A stretch of DNA of 64,000 nucleotides, taken from the NCBI RefSeq assembly GCF_001308875.1, contig NZ_KQ465113.1, positions 1 through 64,000 of the forward strand. Direction: 5' to 3'. Within the stretch, counting starts at the first letter, position 1. The number at the start of each line of letters is the position of its first letter. Under the pieces are notes generated by a model. It ran no database searches and was not told the origin of the DNA. It saw nothing but the letters and a program-made list of their open reading frames with translations. Of this stretch, positions 21,037 through 28,097 are shown piece after piece. Origin of the DNA: Lysinibacillus sp. ZYM-1 (lineage in GTDB: Bacteria; Bacillota; Bacilli; Bacillales_A; Planococcaceae). Made by a program: the position numbers and the translations under genes.

Positions 21037-22821
21037 TTAATAAACATCACGCTGGTATCGTTTTTGTTGCTTTAGTTCTTGTACAAAGGCTTTTGCTTGC
21101 TCAGTTGTTTTCTGCCCCTGCCGTTCAATGATACGATGAATGGTTACATCCACATCAGCTGCCATTGATTTTTTATCACCACATACATAAATGGTAGCGC
21201 CTTGCTCAAGCCATTCATAAAAACTAGCTGCATTCTCTTCCAATTTGTGTTGAACATAGATTTTTTTATCGGTATCACGTGAAAAGGCTATATGCATTTG
21301 ACTTAATGTGCCAGAAGCTAGCCAGCGTTGCCAATCTGTTTGATATAGGAAGTCCGTGACAAAATGCTGATCGCCAAAAATGAGCCAAGCTTTCCCCTCA
21401 ACCCCTAACTCTTCTCTTTCCTCTAGAAAAGCTCGATATGGTGCGATACCTGTGCCAGCGCCAATCATAATTATTGGCGTTTCCTTCTGTTCTGGTAATC
21501 TGAAATTTGGGTTTTTATGAACATAGATTGGTAATGTATCGCCAATTTGAAGTTCCGCAACACTACCTGAACAAACTCCAAAACGTTGTCGGCCGTTCGT
21601 CTCATAGCTTACCTTGCTAATCGTTAAATGAACCTCATCATTATTGGCCAATTGGCTACTTGCAATGGAATACAATCGTGATGGAATTTTTCGTAGAATC
21701 TCCACGAATTGCTGCGCACTCCATGTGAAAGGAGCAAATTCTTCTACTACATCAAGTAAATCCCTTCCCTTGGCATAATCCTTCCATGCATTAGGTTCTT
21801 CAAAAAGCTTTGAAAACTGATTATGGTTTGTGTAAACATTAATTTTTTCGAGCACTGGCTTCGATAACACTGTAATTTCCAATTTTTTTTGTAAGGCATT
21901 CTTTAAGGACATGATTTCATCAAAAACAGTCACCTCAGTAACTGGATCAAATTTCAGGGCTACCAGTAATGCATGGACTAATTGCTCACTATTCTCCGGT
22001 TGAATACCTATGCTGTCTCCCGGTTCAAATAGAAAATTCGCTCCTTCAATGGATAATTCTAGATGACGTGTCTCTTTGTTAGAGCCTCGACCGTTTAGAT
22101 TAATATTTTCTAACACTTCAGCGTAAAATGGATTTTTTCTTGAATATGTAGTAGCTCCTAGTTTTTCATCGCTCTGTGTTGAAGTTACTGATATTGCTGT
22201 AGCCTGTTTGAGAAATTCCTGTTGAACGGTTGAGAACCATTGTGCAGCCGCGTCGTCATAATCCACATCACAATCAATACGAGGAACAATCCTTGTTGCA
22301 CCTAACTTGGCAAATTGTTCATCTAGGTCCTTGCCTGTTTTGCAGAAAAATTCATAGGAGCTATCCCCTAAAGCAAGAACCGAATACTGAAGATGCTCTA
22401 GTTTTGGTGCTCGTTTACTATGCAAAAATTCATAGAACTGGATCGCCTGATCTGGTGGATCACCCTCACCATGTGTACTCACAATGAGTAATAGATTAGT
22501 GATTTTCTTTAAGTTACTTGCTTTAAATTTTCCTAATGATGAGACAGTAACGTCTACGTTTTGAGTCTTTAATGCGGACGCATATTTTTCAGCTAATCCT
22601 TGACTATTGCCCGTTTGTGAACCATATAAAATCGTCATTGTTTTCGTAATAGGTTGGTTTGCTTCTGGAATAGTTTCAACTATGGCTTCCTGAGTAGCTT
22701 GTGGTGCACTTAAATAACCGTTTAACCAAATTTTTTGTTCAAGTGTTAATTTAGGCAAAAGTTCGTTTAATAACTTTACCTGCTCTTCATTAAATGGACT
22801 GTTTACTACTTGCAATCTCAA
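21037..22821 (-). CDS. cysJ: sulfite reductase (NADPH) flavoprotein alpha subunit
   Basis: Transfers electrons from NADPH through FAD and FMN to CysI. A flavodoxin domain comes first (ILYGSQTGNSQGLAEKYA; VSTHGEGDPPDQA), then a FAD domain (RLYSIASSQ, FGVCSGSVAEL) and an NADPH domain (MIGAGTGIAPYRAFLEER, VCGDKKSMAADV). The start is TTG, supported by GAGGTGG six bases upstream. The 97-bp gap to cysI contains short hairpins but no T run. Confidence 0.94.
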   Translation of the reverse strand: MRLQVVNSPFNEEQVKLLNELLPKLTLEQKIWLNGYLSAPQATQEAIVETIPEANQPITKTMTILYGSQTGNSQGLAEKYASALKTQNVDVTVSSLGKFKASNLKKITNLLLIVSTHGEGDPPDQAIQFYEFLHSKRAPKLEHLQYSVLALGDSSYEFFCKTGKDLDEQFAKLGATRIVPRIDCDVDYDDAAAQWFSTVQQEFLKQATAISVTSTQSDEKLGATTYSRKNPFYAEVLENINLNGRGSNKETRHLELSIEGANFLFEPGDSIGIQPENSEQLVHALLVALKFDPVTEVTVFDEIMSLKNALQKKLEITVLSKPVLEKINVYTNHNQFSKLFEEPNAWKDYAKGRDLLDVVEEFAPFTWSAQQFVEILRKIPSRLYSIASSQLANNDEVHLTISKVSYETNGRQRFGVCSGSVAELQIGDTLPIYVHKNPNFRLPEQKETPIIMIGAGTGIAPYRAFLEEREELGVEGKAWLIFGDQHFVTDFLYQTDWQRWLASGTLSQMHIAFSRDTDKKIYVQHKLEENAASFYEWLEQGATIYVCGDKKSMAADVDVTIHRIIERQGQKTTEQAKAFVQELKQQKRYQRDVY

Positions 22822-22867
22822 TCTTTGCCACCTCGCGAATCGTCATCATTTCATTCTCTAAAAAGAA

Positions 22868-23017
22868 TTATCGGAGTCTTATTTTTTCCTTTTTTTCTAT
22901 TTGAACCACATAAGAGTTTTGAACAATCAATGTAATCGATCCATGGTTCACAGTATTTAGCATTTGGCGGACATTATCTAATGCTAGATTTACATTTTCA
23001 GTCCTTTTATCTACCAT
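22868..23017 (-). CDS. yezD: YezD-family small protein (DUF2292)
   Basis: A 49-residue protein beginning MVDKRTENVNLALDN and ending in IVQNSYVVQIEKKEKIRLR. The pattern of a short helix followed by GSITLIVQ, a hydrophobic strand pair and QIEKKEKIRL matches the YezD/DUF2292 family, often found beside sulfur assimilation genes. Its role is unknown. The ATG shares one base with the sirB stop (TAATG), so it is translationally coupled, and it lies 46 bp before cysJ. Confidence 0.72.
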   Translation of the reverse strand: MVDKRTENVNLALDNVRQMLNTVNHGSITLIVQNSYVVQIEKKEKIRLR

Positions 23018-23757
23018 TACGAAACACCTTCCTCTTTAAAATGTAGTAATTCATCAACACGCTCCACTAATACTTTTTTTACATTGTCGTCATAACCTAA
23101 GCTTTCACACAGTATCATGTTGTGGTTTTCTAACCCTTGTAATCGCTTTGTAATGCTTTGCCGTAAAATACCTGTAAATAAGAGATAAGGTACAATAAAA
23201 ACTTGATGCTGCCTCTCATTTTCTTGCTGAAGCCAGTCATCAAAACTTGGACCCATTCCATATAAGAAGCAAATATCTACTGTTTGATAGTTGTATTTCA
23301 TACGCAACCTAGTTGCAATTTTAGCTAAATCTCTCTTAACGGTTGGATCACTACTGCCACGTCCTATTAATAAAACATTTGCTTCACTGTTAGGTTGTTG
23401 TTTCTCGAGAATCCTAGCCTGCAACGTGTCAATGATTCGTTCATGAATGCCTAATGGTTCACCATAGGTAAACTGGACATATGGATAGAGCTTTTGGGCC
23501 TTGGCCATTTCGGTAGGAATATCCTGTTTTGCATGTTGTGCGGCAAGTAGTAAAATGGGCATAACAGCAATCGTGGTAGCCCCTTGTCTAACACAGGTTG
23601 CGATCCCGTCTGCAATTGTTGGTGTTGCAAGCTCCAAAAAGCATATTTCCTGAATGGGTACATGAACTTCTTGTTGTACTCTTTGAAGAAATGCTACGGC
23701 TTGCTCTACACCTGCTTTGACACGACTACCATGGGCAATATATAAAATAGCCTGCAT
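23017..23757 (-). CDS. sirB: sirohydrochlorin ferrochelatase (SirB/CbiX)
   Basis: Inserts iron into sirohydrochlorin to give siroheme, the cofactor of CysI. The N-terminal half has the CbiX pattern AHGSR and PILLLAAQHAKQDIP with the metal-handling histidines. The second half repeats the fold weakly (LIGRGSSDP). At 246 residues it matches the SirB type rather than the short CbiX. It lies 12 bp after sumT. Confidence 0.88.
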   Translation of the reverse strand: MQAILYIAHGSRVKAGVEQAVAFLQRVQQEVHVPIQEICFLELATPTIADGIATCVRQGATTIAVMPILLLAAQHAKQDIPTEMAKAQKLYPYVQFTYGEPLGIHERIIDTLQARILEKQQPNSEANVLLIGRGSSDPTVKRDLAKIATRLRMKYNYQTVDICFLYGMGPSFDDWLQQENERQHQVFIVPYLLFTGILRQSITKRLQGLENHNMILCESLGYDDNVKKVLVERVDELLHFKEEGVS

Positions 23758-23769
23758 GAACTCACATCC

Positions 23770-24543
23770 TTACCTCACAATTTGGATTGGTTGTGGATTG
23801 TTATGCTCAAACCATTGAATAGTTTCTCTTAATGTCACAACCTTCCCAACTAAAATGATGCTCGGGTTTTGAATATTTTCTGTTCGAGCAATTTCTTCAA
23901 TCGTTGCTAAAGTACCCGTAACCGTTTTTTGCTTAGCAGAAAATGTTCCCCAATGGATAACAGCTACAGGCGTTTGTTCCTCACGTCCATATTTAAGGAG
24001 TTGCTGACGGATGTACGGCAGATTACCTACCCCCATATAAATCGCAATCGTATCGATCCCTTTCGCAAGACTCTCCCAACGAATCTCGTCATCTTTGCCT
24101 TCCTGCATATGTCCAGTGACCATAGCAAAACTTGAGCCCAAGTCCCGATGTGTCACAGGAATCCCTGCATAAGCTGGCGCTGCTATACCTGAAGTAATCC
24201 CTGGTACAATTTCAAATGGAATATGATGTTTCACTAGTACCTCGGCCTCTTCTGCTCCTCTTCCAAAAACAAATGGGTCACCCCCCTTTAATCTTGTAAC
24301 GACTAACCCTTGCTGTGCATAACTGACAAGTGTTTGATTAATATGCTCCTGAATCATGGCATGTTGTTGTGGCATTTTCCCGCAAAATATCAATTTAGCG
24401 TCTTGCTTGGCGTAGGTTAATAGCTCTTTATTAATGAGTCTGTCGTATAAAATGATATCTGCACATTCAATACAACGTAATCCCTTGACCGTAATGAGGT
24501 CAGCGTCTCCGGGACCAGCACCTACGATATAAACTTTCCCCAT
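23770..24543 (-). CDS. sumT: uroporphyrinogen-III C-methyltransferase
   Basis: Converts uroporphyrinogen III to precorrin-2 using two S-adenosylmethionine molecules, the first step to siroheme. Family motifs are VYIVGAGPGDADLITVKGLR, RLKGGDPFVFGRGAEEAE and PGITSGIAAPAYAGIPVTHRD. It is the single-domain SUMT form (257 residues) without a fused dehydrogenase. It is the first gene of the sulfite reductase operon, behind AAGGAGTG and a long attenuator-type leader. Confidence 0.93.
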   Translation of the reverse strand: MGKVYIVGAGPGDADLITVKGLRCIECADIILYDRLINKELLTYAKQDAKLIFCGKMPQQHAMIQEHINQTLVSYAQQGLVVTRLKGGDPFVFGRGAEEAEVLVKHHIPFEIVPGITSGIAAPAYAGIPVTHRDLGSSFAMVTGHMQEGKDDEIRWESLAKGIDTIAIYMGVGNLPYIRQQLLKYGREEQTPVAVIHWGTFSAKQKTVTGTLATIEEIARTENIQNPSIILVGKVVTLRETIQWFEHNNPQPIQIVR

Positions 24544-24771
24544 TCCATTTCACTCCTTATATCAATTGCGCCTCAGCGTCATGGTGTCCAAACTTTCTCA
24601 ACCTGACGAGTAAAAGTTCATCTAAAATCCTCACACCATGTGATATCCGCCAGATGCTCAATTTTGATTAGGCGGACGTTCGAATACCAACTACAAAGGA
24701 CAAATTTCATTCATCTCCCCTATTGAGGAAGGGGTCTTCTGTACCTGGCACCTTTCTAAATCAAGATAACG
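24544..24771 (-). other. sumT leader downstream of the attenuator, with a possible 30-codon ORF
   Basis: These ~230 bases lie between the leader terminator and sumT. On the minus strand an ATG at 24710 follows GGGGAG and opens a 30-codon frame to 24618 starting MKFVLCSWYSN, with two Cys and two Trp codons. In another frame the last ~35 codons before sumT read without stops and look protein-like. Neither matches a family I know. It may be a leader peptide, a remnant or a repeat fragment. Confidence 0.25.
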
Positions 24772-24844
24772 AAAAAAGGCTAATATTATCCCTAAGCACA
24801 AAAATGCCTATGAACAATAAAAGCCTCTAGTTTGCCTAGTCAGC
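24772..24844 (-). promoter_or_regulatory. sumT leader: conserved small hairpin overlapping a terminator (copy B)
   Basis: On the minus strand GCTGA, stem CTAG/CTAG with loop GCAAA, and AGGC (24823-24844) lead into a terminator starting with that AGGC and closing with AGCCTTTTTT (24772-24826, about 20 pairs with few mismatches). The 23-base segment on the plus strand differs from the cysH copy at only two positions. The bases just upstream (AATAA, two variable bases, AGCTG) are also shared with copy A. Confidence 0.7.
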
Positions 24845-24875
24845 TACTTATTTAATTCTTAGTAATATAATAAGA

Positions 24876-24904
24876 ATAATAAATAATTTAGTATATTCTG
24901 TCAA
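24876..24904 (-). promoter_or_regulatory. predicted sigma-A promoter of sumT operon
   Basis: On the minus strand TTGACA (24899-24904), a 17-bp A/T-rich spacer and TATTAT (24876-24881). The -10 overlaps an inverted repeat ATTCTTA/TAAGAAT that could be an operator. Confidence 0.65.
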
Positions 24905-24933
24905 CACAAAATTTGCTACTTGCCAAAGCACAA

Positions 24934-24971
24934 CAAAAAAACCAGTGACCAATTTTGACATGGCTACTGGT
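24934..24971 (-). terminator. intrinsic terminator of the Gly/Tyr-rich gene
   Basis: On the minus strand ACCAGTAGCCA pairs with TGGTCACTGGT (one mismatch) and is followed by TTTTTTTG. It insulates the downstream sumT promoter. Confidence 0.75.
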
Positions 24972-24988
24972 TCATGCATTTTATGTCC

Positions 24989-25195
24989 TTACCAAGGTCT
25001 ACGATACCCTGGTCGGTAAAATGGACCTCGCGGATATGGCGGATATGGCCGATAGTTTGGATAATATGGATAGTAAGGATATCGATTAAATTGAGACCCT
25101 AGTAAACTTCCTAAAAATCCACCAAAAAACGGTGCACCGAATGGCCAAATAAACCCTCCAAATCCTCCTCCTGGGTAACCTCCGAAATTACGCAT
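24989..25195 (-). CDS. Gly/Tyr/Pro-rich small protein, possibly surface or spore-coat associated
   Basis: 68 residues of low complexity: an N-terminal Gly/Phe-rich half (GGYPGGGFGGFIWPFGAPFFGGFLGS) and a C-terminal Tyr/Pro/Arg-rich half (YPYYPYYPNYRPYPPYP). No signal peptide. Such compositions are common in Bacillales coat-associated proteins, but that is only analogy. The ribosome binding site GGGGAGG and a dedicated terminator show it is a real monocistronic gene. Confidence 0.6.
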   Translation of the reverse strand: MRNFGGYPGGGFGGFIWPFGAPFFGGFLGSLLGSQFNRYPYYPYYPNYRPYPPYPRGPFYRPGYRRPW

Positions 25196-25283
25196 ATGCT
25201 ACCTCCCCTTTTTACTCTATCGTATGAAAGAAGATACATCTATCATATGTACAATGCCTAATCTATCGGGATTAGTGCTTAAA

Positions 25284-25318
25284 ACGCAAAAAATCAGCGA
25301 GAATAAACTCCCGCTGAC
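25284..25318 (-). terminator. intrinsic terminator of pepA
   Basis: On the minus strand TCAGCGGGAG pairs with CTCGCTGA (one bulge) and is followed by TTTTTTGCG. Confidence 0.8.
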
Positions 25319-25330
25319 TAAAATGCTCTA

Positions 25331-26839
25331 TTATTTTTCTTCTCCTAAACGTTGGACAAAATTAGCGAGTGTACGTACCATCACGCCTGTACCACCTTTG
25401 GGACCTAAATCATGTACAGCTACCGCATCGGATGTTCCGGCAATATCCAGGTGAATCCAAGGTGTTTCACCAACAAATTCGCCAACAAAGCCTCCACCAA
25501 AAATCATGTGACCGTCACGACCAGGTGAGTTGTTTAAATCAGCTACATCTGATTTACGAATTCTCTTTTTATCATTCTCTGTTAAAGGCATACGCCAAAC
25601 AAATTCATCCGTTTCTTTTGCTGCTTCCATAAACGCTGCAAAAAATTCATCATCATTAGAAAGAGCACCTGTTTTATCCATACCAAGCGCAGTAATTACG
25701 CCTCCTGTTAGGGTAGCGACATCAATAAGTGACACAGCTCCCTGCTGCTTAGCATATGTAGTTGCATCTGCCAGAACTAAACGCCCTTCTGCATCTGTAT
25801 TTAACACTTCGACTGTTTTCCCACTATACGTCGTAATTACATCATCTGGTTTAAATGCTGTGTCAGATACCATGTTATCAGTAGATCCAATAACGGCTAC
25901 TACATTTTTATTCGGACGTAATTCACCGATAATTTTCATAGCACCAAGTACTGCTGCTGCACCGCCCATGTCGCCTTTCATACCAACCATCGAATCTTTT
26001 GGTTTTAATGAATAGCCACCTGTATCATAAGTTACACCTTTACCAACAAGGCCAATTGGATTTTCAAAATCATCAGTCGCTTTATATTTTAATGTGATCA
26101 ATCGAGGTTCTTCATAGGAGCCTTGGTTGACACTTAAAATACCGCCCATACCTAGTTCTTCTAATTGCGTTTTACCTAAAATCTCTACTTCAAAATCATA
26201 TTCATTTGCAAGTGATTCAGCATAGTTTGCTAAATCAGTTGCTGTTAGTAAATTCGGTGGTAAATTAATTAGGCTACGTGCTTCATTTACTGCGTCCGCA
26301 TAAATGACGCCGACTTCAAAGCCTGCTACAACTTCATCTAAATCCTCTGCTGTTGTCACAAGATGCACAGCGTCAATTCGTTTATCCACTTCGTTTGAAG
26401 TTGTTTTGTAATGAGGAATAGAATAATAGCCAAGGCCAATTCCTTCACCCGCTATGAATGCTACGTCCGTCACTGAGATGGTTTCGGTTGTAAATGATTC
26501 AAGCCAGATGGAATACTCTTTCACTTTTAAAGCTCTTAATTCTTTTCCTACCAAACCAAAGGCTGCTCGTACATCACCTTCTGTTAGGTTTTTACGCTCA
26601 TCCAACCCTACAAATAAAATACGTTTAAGATTGGCATGCTCTTTCACAAATGGCAATTTCGTTAGCTTCTTTAGTTCAGTCGATACGTCCCCTGCGCTAA
26701 CCCACATATCAAGAGATTCACCATAAAAAGATGAAAAGCTTGCCCAGTCCTGCATTTGTTCACGATGTTTTGTGACTCCCACCACTAATAATTCGGTAGA
26801 AATCGTTTCAAATGTCTTTGCTTCTTTTACAATATGCAT
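25331..26839 (-). CDS. pepA: leucyl aminopeptidase (M17 family)
   Basis: A cytosolic metallo-aminopeptidase that releases N-terminal residues. Motifs include VGKGVTYDTGGYSLKPKDSM (metal and catalytic Lys), KGDMGGAAAVLGA and the family signature NTDAEGRLVLADA with metal-binding Asp/Glu and catalytic Arg. It is 502 residues; the B. subtilis counterpart is YuiE. It is monocistronic, with GGAGG upstream of the ATG. Confidence 0.94.
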   Translation of the reverse strand: MHIVKEAKTFETISTELLVVGVTKHREQMQDWASFSSFYGESLDMWVSAGDVSTELKKLTKLPFVKEHANLKRILFVGLDERKNLTEGDVRAAFGLVGKELRALKVKEYSIWLESFTTETISVTDVAFIAGEGIGLGYYSIPHYKTTSNEVDKRIDAVHLVTTAEDLDEVVAGFEVGVIYADAVNEARSLINLPPNLLTATDLANYAESLANEYDFEVEILGKTQLEELGMGGILSVNQGSYEEPRLITLKYKATDDFENPIGLVGKGVTYDTGGYSLKPKDSMVGMKGDMGGAAAVLGAMKIIGELRPNKNVVAVIGSTDNMVSDTAFKPDDVITTYSGKTVEVLNTDAEGRLVLADATTYAKQQGAVSLIDVATLTGGVITALGMDKTGALSNDDEFFAAFMEAAKETDEFVWRMPLTENDKKRIRKSDVADLNNSPGRDGHMIFGGGFVGEFVGETPWIHLDIAGTSDAVAVHDLGPKGGTGVMVRTLANFVQRLGEEK

Positions 26840-26962
26840 GTAAATTCCTCCATTCCTTCTACTATTATAACGATATTTCTGAAAAGCGCGTAATATTTGC
26901 CTATATCTTCTTTTAGAAAATAATGAATGTTATAATAAAAGCAATTATTTGCGAAGGTTGTG

Positions 26963-27448
26963 ATGAATTTGAGTTTACTTCAAAATACCCCATTACTTAT
27001 TGCCCTCTTTTCGGTTCTCTTTGCTCAGTTTGTCAAGATCCCCATCCATTTTCTAATGACCAGACAATTGAAATGGAGCCTCTTTACTTCGACCGGCGGG
27101 ATGCCTAGCTCTCACTCCGCTTCTGTCACTGGACTGGCAACCTCTATTGCTTATGAGACAGGTTTAGAATCTCCAATTTTTGCAGTAGCCGCTATGTTTT
27201 CCATTATTGTTATGTACGATGCAAGTGGTGTACGTTACCAAGCTGGGCAGCATGCCGCTATATTAAATCAATTGCGCAAGGATTTCCAAACACTGCTCCA
27301 TGATTTGAAAAAATGGCCTCAGATGGATGGGCAAGAGAAAATGGAGGAATTAAAAACATTATTAGGCCACAAACGAAGCGAGGTATTTTTCGGAGCTCTC
27401 ACAGGTATTTTTATCGCCATCATAACCTATGAATTTTTCATACAGTAG
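26963..27448 (+). CDS. yuiD: YuiD-like divergent PAP2 family membrane protein
   Basis: A 161-residue protein with three to four membrane segments and the conserved TSTGGMPSSHSASVTGLATSIAYETG block, corresponding to a PAP2-type phosphatase motif with only part of the catalytic set. VMYDASGVRYQAGQHAAILN follows. B. subtilis YuiD lies beside pepA in the same way. GTG or ATG starts three bases apart are possible; the ATG is better spaced from GAAGG. Confidence 0.85.
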   Translation: MNLSLLQNTPLLIALFSVLFAQFVKIPIHFLMTRQLKWSLFTSTGGMPSSHSASVTGLATSIAYETGLESPIFAVAAMFSIIVMYDASGVRYQAGQHAAILNQLRKDFQTLLHDLKKWPQMDGQEKMEELKTLLGHKRSEVFFGALTGIFIAIITYEFFIQ

Positions 27449-27453
27449 CAAAA

Positions 27454-27487
27454 ACACATCCTCTATTCAGGAGGATGTGTTTTTTAA
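27454..27487 (+). terminator. intrinsic terminator of yuiD
   Basis: ACACATCCTC pairs with GAGGATGTGT, with a short loop and TTTTTT. Confidence 0.85.
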
Positions 27488-27540
27488 AGAATAAAAAAGT
27501 ATTCTTCTGTCAACAAATTGAAAGAAGAATACTGGGCAAA

Positions 27541-27870
27541 TTAGAACATTCGATATCCACTTTTTCGTAAAAAAATCATCACAATGCCTGCCACGATGGA
27601 GCCTGCAAAGCCACCTGATAAAATAGCGATATCTACCAAGTGAAGGGCTTGTAATTTATCGATTAACGCTGGAAATGCAGAACCTGGCTTAAAAATATAA
27701 TCTAAAAAGCTTACTTCGTCCACGATAAAGATCACAACAATTGGATATACAATCGCCATTAACCATGTCATACGTAACAGCATATTTAATAAGAATCCGA
27801 TACCAAAGAACATGACAAAAAACAACAAAATAGAAATGATTAACTGTACTAATGAAACTGGACCATCCAT
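27541..27870 (-). CDS. yuiB: YuiB-like membrane protein
   Basis: A 109-residue protein with about three hydrophobic helices (LIISILLFFVMFFGIGFLLNMLL; WLMAIVYPIVVIFIV; GGFAGSIVAGIVMIFL). Size, sequence style and position beside yuiD and pepA match B. subtilis YuiB. Function unknown. Confidence 0.7.
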   Translation of the reverse strand: MDGPVSLVQLIISILLFFVMFFGIGFLLNMLLRMTWLMAIVYPIVVIFIVDEVSFLDYIFKPGSAFPALIDKLQALHLVDIAILSGGFAGSIVAGIVMIFLRKSGYRMF

Positions 27871-28045
27871 GTATGTATAACCTCCGTTTTCCTCTCATTA
27901 GTTTACATGATTACGACAACGCTTTCAATGAACATATCCTTGTTTTCGCTTGTTCGACATATTTAGGAAATCATTTTCGTTTATTGCAATTGTTCTTTCT
28001 ATTATCGCGGGTATTCTATACACGCGAATAGCATACTTTTATCCT

Positions 28046-28087
28046 CAAAAAAACTATTGAAGACAGTTCCTTATCTTCAATAGTTTC
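28046..28087 (-). terminator. intrinsic terminator of the CstA-like gene
   Basis: On the minus strand AAACTATTGAAGA pairs perfectly with TCTTCAATAGTTT and is followed by a T run. Confidence 0.88.
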
Positions 28088-28097
28088 TACTATTACA

